Assembly: GCA_005889135.1 (NCBI GenBank) | Contig: VBEK01000132.1 | Coordinates: 1-39,101, forward strand | Direction: 5' to 3' | DNA length: 39,101 bases | Source of the DNA: Chloroflexota bacterium | Lineage (GTDB): Bacteria > Chloroflexota > Dormibacteria > Dormibacterales > Dormibacteraceae | In this document: one piece after another, positions 7,596 to 16,778 of the stretch | Layout of the letters: each line of letters opens with the position of its first letter | How positions within the stretch are numbered: position 1 is the first letter of the stretch | Program-made: the position numbers and the translations under genes | The notes under the pieces: generated by a model | Told to the model about the DNA's origin: nothing | Seen by the model: the letters and a program-made list of their open reading frames with translations, nothing else | Databases searched by the model: none

Positions 7596-8687
7596 GCGCG
7601 CGTCGAGGGCCTCGACCCGGGCCCGGTAAAGTGCGGCCGTCGCGGTGCTGATCGCCGCCCGGAACCCGCGGGCGGCGGCGTCGAGCAAAGCCTCCGCGTC
7701 GTCGTCGAGGACCCCGCCCGCGCGCAGCACCGGGATCAGGGCCGCGCTCTGCTCGGCGGCGGCGAGGAAGGCGTCCTGGCCGGCGCCGACCCGCATCAGC
7801 GCCCCGGACGTTTCCCGCAGACGCCTGGCCAGGGCGCGGTGCTCCCCGTCCGCTAGCTCCTCGGCGCGCCGCGAGGCCCGGCCCGCAGCGACCGCGGCCA
7901 GCCGCCCCTCGAGCACGCGTCCGTCGGCGGCCGCGTTCGCCGCCAGGGCGGGGCAGAGCCCCACGACCTCCTGGGCGCCAAGCGAGGCGCCGCGTCGCTC
8001 GAGCTCGGCGATCACGTCGTCAGGCTTCGTCTCGTCAAGCCGGAAGAGGTTCATCGACAGCTGCACGCGACCGCCCGTGAGCTGGAACACGAGCGCCTGC
8101 ACGCCGCGCAGCCCACCCGAAGAAGTCTCGCGGACGGTGCGGGCGAGAGCCCGCGCGGTCACGAGGTCGGTGTCGTAGAGGATGACGTTGAAGGCGACCA
8201 GCGCGGGGCGAGCGCCGACGCATGCCCCACCCGCGGTCGGGTGGAGCAAGGGACCGCCGACGTCCGGCGTCGCCCTCCCCGAGCGAATGTCGACGAGGCG
8301 CTTGCTCTCGCCGAGGCCGTAGTAGAAGACCGGGACCTTGAGCTCCTCCCAGATGCGATGAGCGACCTCGTGGGCGAGGTCGCGGCACGACTCGAGCGAC
8401 GTCCGGCCGAGCGGCACGATGGGGATCACGTCCGCCGCCCCCGTTCGTGGGTGCACGCCCCGGTGCCGGCGCATGTCGATCTTCTCCACGGCCTCGGCCA
8501 CGGCGGCAAGCAGCGCGTCCATGAGCTTGGGGCGTGGCCCGGCCAGCGTGACTACCGTGCGGTTGTGGTCCGGGTCAGCGTCCTCGTCCAGCCAGTACGC
8601 CTTCTGCGCGGCGCGCACGAGCTCGCCGCGGACGAGGATGTCGCGACCTTCGGAGAAGTTGGGCACCGACTCGTAAAGCTCGACCAC
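7587..8687 (-). CDS. ftcD: glutamate formimidoyltransferase (FTCD-type)
   Basis: This 366-residue protein transfers the formimino group between N-formimidoyl-glutamate and tetrahydrofolate (histidine catabolism). The N-terminal domain is canonical: ESVPNFSEGRD at the start, DADPDHNRTVVTLAG (~36-50), HxGVHPRTGAADVIP (~80-90, with the catalytic His region) and PVFYYGL. The second domain includes VGARPALVAFNV and GGLRGVQAL. The last ~90 residues are Ala/Arg-rich helices. They could be a remnant of the cyclodeaminase half, which is otherwise missing compared with the ~540-residue bifunctional enzyme. GTG 8687 has no SD; a TACGCT hexamer ends 8 nt upstream. No hut genes are adjacent. Confidence 0.85.
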   Translation of the reverse strand: MVELYESVPNFSEGRDILVRGELVRAAQKAYWLDEDADPDHNRTVVTLAGPRPKLMDALLAAVAEAVEKIDMRRHRGVHPRTGAADVIPIVPLGRTSLESCRDLAHEVAHRIWEELKVPVFYYGLGESKRLVDIRSGRATPDVGGPLLHPTAGGACVGARPALVAFNVILYDTDLVTARALARTVRETSSGGLRGVQALVFQLTGGRVQLSMNLFRLDETKPDDVIAELERRGASLGAQEVVGLCPALAANAAADGRVLEGRLAAVAAGRASRRAEELADGEHRALARRLRETSGALMRVGAGQDAFLAAAEQSAALIPVLRAGGVLDDDAEALLDAAARGFRAAISTATAALYRARVEALDARLA

Positions 8688-8694
8688 GACCCGC

Positions 8695-8701
8695 TAGCGT
8701 A
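8695..8701. promoter_or_regulatory. symmetric bidirectional -10 element TAGCGTA
   Basis: Plus-strand TAGCGT (8695-8700) and minus-strand TACGCT (8701-8696) overlap by five bases. Each ends exactly 8 nt before a GTG start (8709 plus, 8687 minus), in a 21-bp intergenic gap. Both transcripts would be leaderless. Confidence 0.6.
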
Positions 8702-8708
8702 ATTTCCC

Positions 8709-9815
8709 GTGTCCGGACCGGTCGCGCTCGTCTACGGCGAGGCGCTGATGAAGCACCACCTCTCCGACGAGCACCCGCTGCAGCCGATCCGGGTCAAGCT
8801 CGCCGTCGACCTCATCGAGTCCACGGGACTGATCGAGCACGCGCACCTCCTGCCGCCGCGAGCCGCCACCATCGAGGAGCTGGAGCTCGTGCACTCGCCC
8901 GACTACGTCGAGCTCGTGCGCACGCTGAGCGATCCATCACAACGTGGAAGCGTCTCCCCGCGCGCGATCGACACCGCAGGTTTCGCGTCAGCCGACAACC
9001 CCATCTCCGACGAGCTGCACGAGGGAACCTCGCTCGTCGTCGGCGCCTCGATCGTCGCCGCCGAGCAGATCCAGACGGGCGCCGCGCTCCACGCCTTCAG
9101 CCCCTCGGGCGGCCTGCACCACGCGCACCGCGACCGCGCGTCGGGATTCTGCACCTACAACGATGCCGCCGTGGCCTGCGAGTGGCTGAAGCGGCAGGGG
9201 CATCGCGTCGCCTACGTGGACGTCGACGTCCACCACGGCGATGGGGTGGAACACATCTTCGCCGCCGACCCGGACGTGCTCACGATCAGCCTGCACGAGA
9301 GCGGCCACTACCTTTTTCCGGGCACCGGGTTTCCGCAGGACGCGGGCGTCGGCGCCGGCCGAGGCTCCGCCGCCAACCTACCTTTCATGCCCTATACCTG
9401 GGACGAGCCGTGGCTGCACGCGTTCGAGAAGGTCGTGCCCACGCTCCTGCGTCGCTTCCAACCGACGGTGCTCGTGACCCAGGACGGCTGCGACTCGCAC
9501 CACCTGGACCCGCTCGCGCACATCGCCAACACCACACGCATCTGGCCGCGCGTCGGCAGCCTCTTCCACGAGCTGGCGCACGAGCTGTGCGAGGGTCGCT
9601 GGGTGGCGCTGGGGGGTGGGGGATACGCGATCTACGAGGTCGTGCCTCGCGCGTGGACGCTGCTCTTCGCCGAGATGGTCGAGCACCCGGAGCTCGCGGC
9701 GGAGCTCGACGATCCGGCGACTGTCGTGCCCAGTCCTGAGGCGCAGGAGCGCGTCTGGCGGGCTCTTCGCAACGACCTCGACCGCCTGGGCGAGGTCCAC
9801 GGGATGGACTTTTAA
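8709..9815 (+). CDS. acuC: AcuC-type histone deacetylase family protein
   Basis: This 368-residue zinc-dependent deacetylase belongs to the class I HDAC/AcuC family, which in bacteria deacetylates acetyl-CoA synthetase or small acetylated substrates. Visible motifs are GGLHHAH (catalytic His pair, ~138-144), FCTYND, VDVDVHHGDG (zinc ligands Asp and His, ~172-181), LHESGHYLFPGTG, the QDGCDSHHLDPLAH zinc Asp (~260) and GGGGY (~303). Length fits the family. GTG 8709 is placed by the adjacent -10 box. No acetoin or acs genes are visible nearby. Confidence 0.88.
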   Translation: MSGPVALVYGEALMKHHLSDEHPLQPIRVKLAVDLIESTGLIEHAHLLPPRAATIEELELVHSPDYVELVRTLSDPSQRGSVSPRAIDTAGFASADNPISDELHEGTSLVVGASIVAAEQIQTGAALHAFSPSGGLHHAHRDRASGFCTYNDAAVACEWLKRQGHRVAYVDVDVHHGDGVEHIFAADPDVLTISLHESGHYLFPGTGFPQDAGVGAGRGSAANLPFMPYTWDEPWLHAFEKVVPTLLRRFQPTVLVTQDGCDSHHLDPLAHIANTTRIWPRVGSLFHELAHELCEGRWVALGGGGYAIYEVVPRAWTLLFAEMVEHPELAAELDDPATVVPSPEAQERVWRALRNDLDRLGEVHGMDF

Positions 9816-9819
9816 GGGC

Positions 9820-10341
9820 TCAGACGAAGCGCCAGCGAGTCGCGCCATGCGGCTCCGCGGTGGCGACCCCGGTGGCGGTGTGGAACGTGAAGCGGTACAG
9901 GTACCAGGGCGGGGGCCCCGCGCTCGGGGCGCTGTACGGAGCGGTGAACGCGTCCCTCTCCACCTCGGCCGGCCACCCGCTCGCGCGATAGAGCCCCGCC
10001 ACCTTCTCCAGCGTCGGCGCGTCGACGATGCGTTCAGCCTCGCCCTCGAGGATCAGGTCGAGTCCCTCGAGCCTGGTCGAGATCGTGCATGCCGGGTTGT
10101 CCGCCAGGTTGCGGCTCTTGCGGGTGCCAGGTCCGCTGACGATGTAGATGTAGTCCTCGTGCCACAGGGCGCCGATCCCCGCAGCGTGCGGGCGGCCGTC
10201 CCGGCCGGCGGTGCCGAGAAAGAACGGGATGTCAAGCCGCGTCGGGCTGGCTGCCAGCCCATCACGGGCCCGGCTCCACTCCAGCGGCGAGTGGCCGTAG
10301 CGGTCGAGGTTGGTCGTTTCGACGGGCGCTCGCTCAGTCAT
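9820..10341 (-). CDS. pyridoxamine 5'-phosphate oxidase family protein (FMN/F420 split barrel)
   Basis: This 173-residue split-barrel protein shows the PNPOx-like pattern: FFLGTAGRDGRPHAAGIGALWHEDYIYI-type strands (~40-68), a GPGTRKSRNLADNPAC cofactor-phosphate-binding segment (~69-84) and a C-terminal PWYLYRFTF strand. Relatives use FMN or F420 to reduce small molecules; the substrate cannot be told. ATG 10341 has an upstream GAGGTG at good spacing, and a TAGACA hexamer lies about 13 nt before it. It is followed after 38 bp by the glgM-glgC unit on the same strand. Confidence 0.75.
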   Translation of the reverse strand: MTERAPVETTNLDRYGHSPLEWSRARDGLAASPTRLDIPFFLGTAGRDGRPHAAGIGALWHEDYIYIVSGPGTRKSRNLADNPACTISTRLEGLDLILEGEAERIVDAPTLEKVAGLYRASGWPAEVERDAFTAPYSAPSAGPPPWYLYRFTFHTATGVATAEPHGATRWRFV

Positions 10342-10379
10342 GTGCTCACCTCGATGTCTAGACGGCCCAGGTCCCAAAA

Positions 10380-11546
10380 CTAATCGTTCGAGGCTTGGAT
10401 CAGCGCCTGATACAGCGCCACGGTCCGCTCGGCGATGACCTTCCAGCTGAAACGGTCGAGGACGCGGCGGCGGCCGGCCCTGCCCATCCGCGCGGCCAGC
10501 TCGGGGTCGCGAAGCAGCGAGCTCACGCGCTCCGCCAGCTCCGCGGCGTCCGTTGGTCCGACCAGGAAACCCGTCTCGCCCTCGACGACGATCTCCGGGA
10601 TCCCGCCCACGTTCGTCGCGACCACGGCTGTCTCGCAGGCCATCGCCTCGAGGTTCACGATGCCGAAAGGCTCGTAGACGGAGGGGCAGATGAAGACGGC
10701 GGCGCCGGAATAGAGCTTGATCACCTCGGCGCGGGGAAGCATCTCCTCGATCCACACGAGACGGCCTCGTTCGGCCTCGACGCGCCGGCGGAGATCGTCG
10801 ACCTCGCGAGCGATCTCGGGGGTGTCCGGCGCGCCGGCGCACATCACGAGCTGGTAAGCGCGATCGATCGACGGGGCCGCGTGCAGGAGCTGGGCGACGC
10901 CCTTCTGGCGGGTGATGCGGCCGACGAACAACGCGTACGGGCGGTCAGGGTCGACGCCGTGCCGGCGGAGAAGGGCGTCGTCGCGCGCGGGTCGGTATTC
11001 GTCCGGATCGATGCCGTTGTGGATGACGTGGACGCGCTCGGCGACGACTTCTGGATAGCAGTCGAGCACGTCCTTGCGCATCTGCTCGGAGACCGCGATC
11101 ACCGCGTCGGCATCGGTGATGGCCGTCCTCTCGCACCACGAGGACAGGGCGTATCCGCCGCCGAGCTGCTCGGCCTTCCACGGCCGCAGCGGCTCAAGGC
11201 TGTGGGTGGTGACGACGTGCGGCACACCCCACATGCGCTTGGCAAGGTCGCCGCCGAGATTTGCGTACCAGGTGTGGCTGTGCACGAGCTGGCGACCTTT
11301 GGCCCCGGCGGCCATGGCGAGATCGATGGAGATCGCCTGCAGCGCGGCGGACTCTGGCTTCGGCTGGGCGAGCACGTCCCACGGCTCATGGGCGATCACC
11401 TTCGGTTCGGTGCGTGGGCTGCCCCAGCAGTGCACCTCGAGGTCGACGCTCTTGCGCAGCTCGCGGGCCAGGTACTCGACGTGCACGCCGGCGCCGCCGT
11501 AGACCTCGGGCGGATATTCGCGCGTGAAGAGGCCGACCTTGATCAA
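10380..11546 (-). CDS. glgM: GT4 glycogen synthase / maltose-1-phosphate synthase
   Basis: This 388-residue GT-B glycosyltransferase of family GT4 resembles the actinobacterial GlgA/GlgM type. The N-terminal Rossmann domain has [14 protein letters not shown] (~8-21) and HSHTWYAN. The C-terminal domain has [16 protein letters not shown] (~200-211) and the nucleotide-sugar ExxE-type motif [15 protein letters not shown] (~295-309). It would use ADP-glucose either to lengthen glucan or, as in mycobacterial GlgM, to make maltose-1-phosphate from glucose-1-phosphate. Sequence alone does not separate the two. TTG 11546 overlaps the stop of glgC (TTGA), so translation is coupled to its ADP-glucose supplier. 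Confidence 0.85.
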   Translation of the reverse strand: MIKVGLFTREYPPEVYGGAGVHVEYLARELRKSVDLEVHCWGSPRTEPKVIAHEPWDVLAQPKPESAALQAISIDLAMAAGAKGRQLVHSHTWYANLGGDLAKRMWGVPHVVTTHSLEPLRPWKAEQLGGGYALSSWCERTAITDADAVIAVSEQMRKDVLDCYPEVVAERVHVIHNGIDPDEYRPARDDALLRRHGVDPDRPYALFVGRITRQKGVAQLLHAAPSIDRAYQLVMCAGAPDTPEIAREVDDLRRRVEAERGRLVWIEEMLPRAEVIKLYSGAAVFICPSVYEPFGIVNLEAMACETAVVATNVGGIPEIVVEGETGFLVGPTDAAELAERVSSLLRDPELAARMGRAGRRRVLDRFSWKVIAERTVALYQALIQASND

Positions 11547-12790
11547 CGAGCGTCGACGACCTGACCTTTCGCGACCGCGACGACGCCCCTGGCCGAGACC
11601 GTGAAGCCGCGGCCCGCAGCGTCCTCGGCGTCCACATGCACCCCCGCGGCGACTCTCACGTTCTTGTCCAGGATCGCCTTTCGCACCACTGCTCCCGGCT
11701 CGACGACCACGGAATCCATCAGGACCGAGTCCTCGACCAGCGCCCCGTCGTGCACGAACACACCGGGCGAGAGCACCGAGCGGCGCACTGTTCCGCCCGC
11801 GATGATGACCCCGCTGCTGACCAGCGAATCCACGGCCGAGCCCCGCCGGCCGTCCTCGTCGAACACGAACTTCGCCGGGGGCAGCACGGGCATCCAGCTG
11901 TAGATGGGCCACTCGAGGTTGTACAGGTTGAAGATCGGGTCCGCCGTCACCAGGTCCATGCTCGCGTCGTAGTACGCGTCCAGGTCACCGACGTCGCGCC
12001 AGTATCCGCGGTCGCGCGTGGTGCTCCCCGGAACCTCGTTGTCGGCGAAGTCGTAGACGCATGCGCGCCCTCGCTGAACCATCAGGGGCACGATGCTGCC
12101 GCCCAGGTCGTGCTTCGAGGATTCGTCCGTTGCGTCCGTCTCGATGGCGTCCAGCAGGGCCTCGGTGCTGAAGACGTAGATGCCCATGGACGCGTAGCAG
12201 TGCTTGGGGTCGCCGGGCAGCGTGGGCGGGTCGGCCGGCTTCTCCAGGAAACCGCTCACCCTTCCGTCGGCGTCGGAGTCGATGATCCCGAACGCCGAGG
12301 CTTCTGCAACCGGAACCTTGATGCCCGCCAGCGTCAGGCCCGCTCCGGTCTGGAGGTGGAGGTCGACCATCTGCTGCGGGTCCATCCGGTAGATGTGGTC
12401 GGCGCCGAAGACGCAGATCACCTCGGGCTGCTCGTCGTTGATCAGGTTCACGTTCTGATAGATGGCGTCGGCCGACCCCGCGAACCAGCGCGGACCCCGT
12501 CGCATCTGCGCCGGCACGGTGGCGATGTAGTTGCCGAGCAGCGGGTTCAGCCGCCAGAGCTGGGCGATGTGGCGGTCGAGGCTGTGGCTTTTGTACTGGG
12601 TCAGGACCGCGATCTTGCGCACGCCGGCGTTGACCAGGTTGGAGAGACAGAAATCGATCAGCCGGTACGTCCCGCCGAACGGGACGGCCGGTTTGGCACG
12701 GTCGAGCGTCAGGGGCATCAGTCGCTTGCCCTCGCCCCCGGCGAGGACCATGCCCATCACGCGGGCTGGGTGCGTAGTCCGGATCGCCAT
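11543..12790 (-). CDS. glgC: glucose-1-phosphate adenylyltransferase
   Basis: This 415-residue ADP-glucose pyrophosphorylase makes ADP-glucose from glucose-1-phosphate and ATP, the committed step of glycogen synthesis. The N-terminal nucleotidyltransferase domain has [13 protein letters not shown] (~17-29), [24 protein letters not shown] and FLEKP. The C-terminal left-handed beta-helix has hexapeptide repeats (~310-400). Length is typical. ATG 12790 is preceded 7 nt upstream by minus-strand TACGAT and no SD, so the glgC-glgM transcript is probably leaderless. The stop overlaps the glgM start. Confidence 0.93.
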   Translation of the reverse strand: MAIRTTHPARVMGMVLAGGEGKRLMPLTLDRAKPAVPFGGTYRLIDFCLSNLVNAGVRKIAVLTQYKSHSLDRHIAQLWRLNPLLGNYIATVPAQMRRGPRWFAGSADAIYQNVNLINDEQPEVICVFGADHIYRMDPQQMVDLHLQTGAGLTLAGIKVPVAEASAFGIIDSDADGRVSGFLEKPADPPTLPGDPKHCYASMGIYVFSTEALLDAIETDATDESSKHDLGGSIVPLMVQRGRACVYDFADNEVPGSTTRDRGYWRDVGDLDAYYDASMDLVTADPIFNLYNLEWPIYSWMPVLPPAKFVFDEDGRRGSAVDSLVSSGVIIAGGTVRRSVLSPGVFVHDGALVEDSVLMDSVVVEPGAVVRKAILDKNVRVAAGVHVDAEDAAGRGFTVSARGVVAVAKGQVVDAR

Positions 12791-12797
12791 GCCGGGA

Positions 12798-12803
12798 ATC
12801 GTA
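12798..12803 (-). promoter_or_regulatory. -10 element of glgC-glgM
   Basis: Minus-strand TACGAT (12803-12798) ends 7 nt before the glgC ATG. It matches the TANNNT pattern seen before other leaderless starts in the window. Confidence 0.45.
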
Positions 12804-12844
12804 GGTCTGCCGGGAGCTCGAGCCGCGATCCCCCGGCCGGCGAG

Positions 12845-13024
12845 CTAGGCCGAGTACGTCCTCAGGCAGCGCGTGCAGACGCGCGCGCGGAACGTCTGGC
12901 CCTTCACCGTCACACGGCCCATCTGGAGGTTGGGCAGAAACCTCCGGTTGACCCGGTTCTTGGCGTGGCTGACGTGATGTCCGTACTGCGGCGTCTTGCC
13001 GCAGATCGCGCACTGCTTGGCCAT
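12845..13024 (-). CDS. rpmB: 50S ribosomal protein L28 (bL28, zinc-ribbon form)
   Basis: This 59-residue bL28 begins [10 protein letters not shown] and has the family core [17 protein letters not shown] (~18-34). It carries CxxC pairs at 5-8 (CAIC) and near 51-54 (CTRC), so it is the zinc-binding C+ paralogue. ATG 13024 has GGAAGG about 6 nt upstream, a normal SD. It lies opposite to asp23. In Bacillus rpmB also neighbours the asp23/fakA homologues, so the order is conserved although the orientation relative to the operon is the usual divergent one. Confidence 0.95.
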   Translation of the reverse strand: MAKQCAICGKTPQYGHHVSHAKNRVNRRFLPNLQMGRVTVKGQTFRARVCTRCLRTYSA

Positions 13025-13090
13025 GGGTTACCTTCCGGCTGGAGTCAAGAAAGCACGCGCCAGCGAACAAACGCTTGCGTGCGGACCCGA

Positions 13091-13100
13091 ATTGTACCAT
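13091..13100. promoter_or_regulatory. bidirectional -10 element between rpmB and asp23
   Basis: Minus-strand TACAAT (13096-13091) faces rpmB, and plus-strand TACCAT (13095-13100) faces asp23. The two share the central TA, the same layout as at 2686-2695. The rpmB side has a ~66-nt leader with an SD. The asp23 side would be leaderless at ATG 13111. Confidence 0.5.
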
Positions 13101-13110
13101 GAGCCATCTG

Positions 13111-13488
13111 ATGGCCTCGAAGACGACCACGGCGCTCATCCAGTCCCGGCAGTGGGGCCGGATCGAGGTCTTTCCTTCGGCCGTGGCCGCCATCGCCGGC
13201 CACGCCGCCACGCGCTGCTACGGGATCAGCGGCATGGCCGCCCGGGGCCTGCGCGACGGCTTCGCCGAGCTGCTGCGGCGCGAGAACGTCGACAAGGGCG
13301 TCGACGTGGAGCAGGCCGACGAAGGGCTGATCATCGACGTCTACGTCATCGTCCAGTACGGGATCCGCATCTCCGAGGTCGCGCACAACCTCCAGGAGAC
13401 GGTGCAGTTCGAGGTCGAGCGGTCAGTGAACGTGCCCGTCGTCAAGGTCAACGTCAACGTCCAGGGCGTTCGCGAAGAGAAGAGCTGA
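13111..13488 (+). CDS. Asp23/Gls24 family protein (YloU-like)
   Basis: This 125-residue protein of the DUF322 family is related to alkaline-shock protein 23 and Bacillus YloU. It shows the family blocks RIEVFPSAVAAIAGHAATRCYGISGM near the start, GVDVEQADEGLIIDVYVIVQYG in the middle and the C-terminal NVPVVKVNVNVQGVR. These proteins associate with the membrane or envelope and are linked to fatty-acid kinase operons; the exact role is unknown. ATG 13111 is preferred because it lies 10 nt after TACCAT; ATG 13099 and GTG 13075 are in frame. It is 3 nt upstream of fakA. Confidence 0.88.
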   Translation: MASKTTTALIQSRQWGRIEVFPSAVAAIAGHAATRCYGISGMAARGLRDGFAELLRRENVDKGVDVEQADEGLIIDVYVIVQYGIRISEVAHNLQETVQFEVERSVNVPVVKVNVNVQGVREEKS

Positions 13489-13491
13489 CAC

Positions 13492-15132
13492 GTGGTCGCC
13501 ACCAAGACGCTGGGCGTCGACGGCCCGCTCTTCAAGCGGGCGCTGCTGGGCAGCCTCACCTGGCTCGGCGCCAACCATGAAGAGGTAAACCGGCTCAACG
13601 TGTTCCCGGTGCCGGACGGAGACACCGGCACGAACATGCTGCTGACCCTGCAGTCGGCGGTCGAGGATGTGAAGGAGTCGAACGCCGCCGAGGTGAGCAA
13701 GATCGCCAAGCTGGCCTCCCACGGCAGCTTGATGGGCGCGCGCGGCAACTCGGGCGTGATCCTCTCCCAGATCTTTCGCGGGTTCGCCCGCGCGGTCGAG
13801 GGCAAGAGCTCGCTCACGCCGGCCGAGCTCGCGGCCGCGTTCGAGGAAGCCGCCAACGCCGCCTACCGCGCGGTCAACAAGCCGACCGAGGGCACGATCC
13901 TGACCGTGGCGCGCGAGGCCGGGCGCGCCGCCGCGACGGCCGCAAGCACGCCCGACGCCACCGTGCCGCGCGTCATCGCCGGCGCGGCAGCGGGCGCGCG
14001 GGCGGCGGTGCAGAAGACGCCGAGCCAGCTGCAGATCCTGCGTGACGCGGGCGTGGTCGACGCCGGCGGCTTTGGCCTGCAGCTGATCCTCGAGGGGATG
14101 CTCAAGACCGTCGAGGAGTCGGACCCGGCCTTCGCGGCCCTCGCCGAGAGCAAAAAGCCCGTGATCCCGGCGGCCCAGGTCGCGCTCGACCTGCCGGAGG
14201 GCGGTTGGGGCTACTGCACCGAGTTCCTCATCGAGGGCGCAAACCTCGACACGGAGCTGATCCGCGGCCAGATCGAGGCCCTCGGCAACTCGGTCCTCGT
14301 CGTCGGCGAGCCCGAGCTGGTGAAGGTCCACGTCCACACCGACGACCCGACCCGCGTCATCAACCTCGCGGGCGGGTACGGCAAGCTCTTGAAGCTGAAC
14401 GTCGGCGACATGTCGACGCAGCACCGCCGCATCCTCGAGACGGAGGGTGGGGGACAGGGGGCCGCGCCCCGCCCGAACGGCATCGGCATCGCGGCCGTGG
14501 TCGCGGGCCGCGGCCTCGTCGACATCTTCCGCGGCCTTGGCGTCGACGCCATCATCGAGGGCGGCCAGACGATGAACCCGAGCACGCAGGACATGCTCAC
14601 CGCCATCGAGTCCGTGCCCTACGACGAGGTCATCCTGCTGCCCAACAACGGCAACGTCATCGCCGCGGCCAAGCAGGTGGTCGGGCTGACCAAGAAGAAG
14701 GTCCACCTTGTCGAGACGCACAGCGTCCCTCAAGGCGTGTCCGCAGTCGTCGCCTTTCGACCCGAGCGTCCTGCGGCCGAGAACCTGCGCGCCATCAGGG
14801 CGGAGGCCGAGCGGGTGCAGACGATCGAGGTCACGCACGCCGTCCGCGACACGCGCTCCAACGGAGTCAAGGTCAGGAAGGGCGACGTGATCGGCCTGAT
14901 CAACGCCAAGCTCGAGTTCGCGGGGGACGACTACGCCGAGGTCGTCAAGCAGGCGCTCGGCAAGCTCGGGCCCGACTCCTACGAGCTGGTGACCGTGTAC
15001 CGCGGCGAGCAGGCGACCGACGCCGAGATGTCGAAGCTCGAGTCCGAGATCCGCTCCCACTACCCGGGCCTCGAGGTCGAGGTGCAGCAGGGCGGCCAGC
15101 AGCACTACCCGTTCATCCTCTCCGTCGAATAA
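13492..15132 (+). CDS. fakA: fatty acid kinase catalytic subunit (DAK/YloV family)
   Basis: This 546-residue protein phosphorylates fatty acids held by DegV/FakB partners, feeding exogenous fatty acids into phospholipid synthesis. The N-terminal DhaL-like kinase domain has NRLNVFPVPDGDTGTNML (~34-51, Mg-ATP Asp ligands) and GARGNSGVILSQIFRGF (~82-98). The central domain contains WGYCTEFLIEG. The C-terminal domain resembles DegV. GTG 13492 follows the asp23 stop by 3 nt. The next gene is a DegV protein, an expected partner. Confidence 0.93.
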   Translation: MVATKTLGVDGPLFKRALLGSLTWLGANHEEVNRLNVFPVPDGDTGTNMLLTLQSAVEDVKESNAAEVSKIAKLASHGSLMGARGNSGVILSQIFRGFARAVEGKSSLTPAELAAAFEEAANAAYRAVNKPTEGTILTVAREAGRAAATAASTPDATVPRVIAGAAAGARAAVQKTPSQLQILRDAGVVDAGGFGLQLILEGMLKTVEESDPAFAALAESKKPVIPAAQVALDLPEGGWGYCTEFLIEGANLDTELIRGQIEALGNSVLVVGEPELVKVHVHTDDPTRVINLAGGYGKLLKLNVGDMSTQHRRILETEGGGQGAAPRPNGIGIAAVVAGRGLVDIFRGLGVDAIIEGGQTMNPSTQDMLTAIESVPYDEVILLPNNGNVIAAAKQVVGLTKKKVHLVETHSVPQGVSAVVAFRPERPAAENLRAIRAEAERVQTIEVTHAVRDTRSNGVKVRKGDVIGLINAKLEFAGDDYAEVVKQALGKLGPDSYELVTVYRGEQATDAEMSKLESEIRSHYPGLEVEVQQGGQQHYPFILSVE

Positions 15133-15142
15133 AGTTCGGCCT

Positions 15143-15970
15143 TTGAAGCGCAGCTTCGCGGTCGTCACCGACTCGACCGCCGACCTGCCCCGCGAGTGGC
15201 GTGAGCGTTACGGCATCGAGGTCGTGCCCCTCAAGGTCCTCTTCGGCAAGGAGACGTTCCGCGACGGCGTGGACATGAACAACGAGGAGTTCTTCCGCCG
15301 GCTGGCGGCCTCGACAACGCTCCCCACCACGTCGGCGCCTTCGCCGGGGGAGTTCGCGGACGTCTACCGGCGCCTGGCGCGGGACCACGACGGCTGCATC
15401 TCGATCCACATCGGCGCCCAGCTCTCGGCGACCGCGGAGGCGGCGCGCGTCGGAGCCTCGTCGGTCGACGGGTTCAAGGTCGAGGTCGTCGACAGCCAGA
15501 CGGTGTCCATGCCGGTCGCATTTCTCTGTCGCGTCGCCGCCGAGTACGAGACCCTGGAGGCTGCGACCGCGGCCGTGCGGCCGCGCGTCCCCAAGACGCG
15601 CGTGCTGGCGCTCCTCGACACGCTGCGTTACCTGGAGATGGGTGGGCGGTTGAGCCGCGCCCAGGCGATGATCGGCACCATGCTCGACCTCAAGCCGCTG
15701 CTCCTGGTGGCGAACGCGGAGATCAAGCCGGTCGACCGCGTGCGCACACGCTCGCGCGCGATCTCGCGCATGGTCGACTACTTCAAGGGCGACCTGCCCG
15801 TCGAGCACATGGCGGTCATGCACGCGCAGGCGGCAGACGAGGCGGAGCAGATCGCGGACGCGCTGCGCAGGGACCTGCCGGGGCGGGAGGTGACCGTCGG
15901 TCAGATCGGCTGCGTGCTCGGCACGCACACCGGCCCCAAGGCTCTCGGTCTGGTCTACCTCAAGAGCTGA
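15143..15970 (+). CDS. DegV family fatty-acid-binding protein (FakB-like)
   Basis: The 275-residue DegV protein binds a fatty acid and presents it to FakA. It has VVTDSTADLP (~7-16), VVPLKVLFG, the TTSAPSPGEF binding motif (~63-72), the GCISIHIGAQLSATAEAAR strand-helix (~86-104) and VVDSQTVSMPVAF. The C-terminal domain has LRYLEMGGRLSRAQA and ends GPKALGLVYL. TTG 15143 lies 10 nt after the fakA stop. A TAAAGT hexamer overlapping that stop (15130-15135) could also give an internal leaderless transcript. It overlaps the convergent MpaB gene by 11 bp. Confidence 0.92.
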   Translation: MKRSFAVVTDSTADLPREWRERYGIEVVPLKVLFGKETFRDGVDMNNEEFFRRLAASTTLPTTSAPSPGEFADVYRRLARDHDGCISIHIGAQLSATAEAARVGASSVDGFKVEVVDSQTVSMPVAFLCRVAAEYETLEAATAAVRPRVPKTRVLALLDTLRYLEMGGRLSRAQAMIGTMLDLKPLLLVANAEIKPVDRVRTRSRAISRMVDYFKGDLPVEHMAVMHAQAADEAEQIADALRRDLPGREVTVGQIGCVLGTHTGPKALGLVYLKS

Positions 15971-16763
15971 GGGTCAGGCTGGGCGCCAGGCTCACGTTCC
16001 GGCCGGGCAGCGGCCAGACCCGGAGCACAGGCGGCGTGACGGCGACCAGGCGGGGCACGGCTATCACCATCAACCGATAGAGCCGCCGCTGGGGCTCGCC
16101 CCACGCCAGCCGGTACTGCTGTCTGAGCTCAGGCGGGAGCAAGCCTGCGGTCACGGTCTCGAAAGGCATCATCACCGGCCCCGGGAGCAGACGGAGCCGT
16201 GGCCTGAGGACCAGCCGTCCAAGCTCCCGCGCCTGCCGTCCCACCGCCACGTCGCCGCGCGCGACCATCGCCGTCATGTAGGCATTGAAATCGCGGTGAC
16301 TGTCAGGAAAAGTCTCCTGCGGGATGCCCAGCAGGCCGCCGAGCAACTTCGACTCCTGGTAGAAGTCCTCGCGCTCCCGCTCTGCCAGCGGTTTGACGAA
16401 CGTCTCGTAGGTGACCAGCGCCGAGTCGACGAGCGTCGCGTGCACCCACAGCAGGAGGTCGGGGTCGAGCGCTCGGTAGCCCTCTCCCCGCACGCGGCCG
16501 TGAGTCTGGTTGACGGCTCGCGCGGCCGCCAGCGCGGTCTCGCGGTCGCCGAAGACTATGGCCATGGTCATGCGGATCGTGCGGCGCAGGCGCCGCACCG
16601 GGTGCTGCCTGAAGTCAGAGTGCTCGTCGACGCCCGCCGCTACCTTCGGATGGGCGAGCTGCATGAGCAGCGCCCGCCCGCCGCCAAGGAGAAGCACGTT
16701 CTCGCGGTTGACCCGGCGCGTGATCGAGCCCTCGGAGTAGAGCCCTTCCCGCATCGAGTTCAT
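15960..16763 (-). CDS. oxygenase MpaB family protein (DUF2236)
   Basis: This ~267-residue protein matches the DUF2236/MpaB-rubber oxygenase catalytic domain, a heme-binding helical fold. Conserved stretches are LLLGGGRALLMQLAHPKVAAGV (~25-45, proximal His), FRQHPVRRLRRT, NQTHGRVRG (~88-96) and LLWVHATLVDSAL (~107-119). Family members include latex-clearing oxygenases and fungal MpaB, but the substrate here is unknown. The start ATG 16763 has GGGAG about 6 nt upstream and lies 15 bp from the divergent transporter gene. Longer upstream starts in the frame overlap that gene and are not used. Confidence 0.82.
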   Translation of the reverse strand: MNSMREGLYSEGSITRRVNRENVLLLGGGRALLMQLAHPKVAAGVDEHSDFRQHPVRRLRRTIRMTMAIVFGDRETALAAARAVNQTHGRVRGEGYRALDPDLLLWVHATLVDSALVTYETFVKPLAEREREDFYQESKLLGGLLGIPQETFPDSHRDFNAYMTAMVARGDVAVGRQARELGRLVLRPRLRLLPGPVMMPFETVTAGLLPPELRQQYRLAWGEPQRRLYRLMVIAVPRLVAVTPPVLRVWPLPGRNVSLAPSLTLSS

Positions 16764-16778
16764 TATTTCTCCCGGACC

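Noticed and set aside
16296-16778. N-terminal extension of the FTR1-like transporter
   Set aside because: It is antisense to the conserved MpaB-family gene and has no membrane character.
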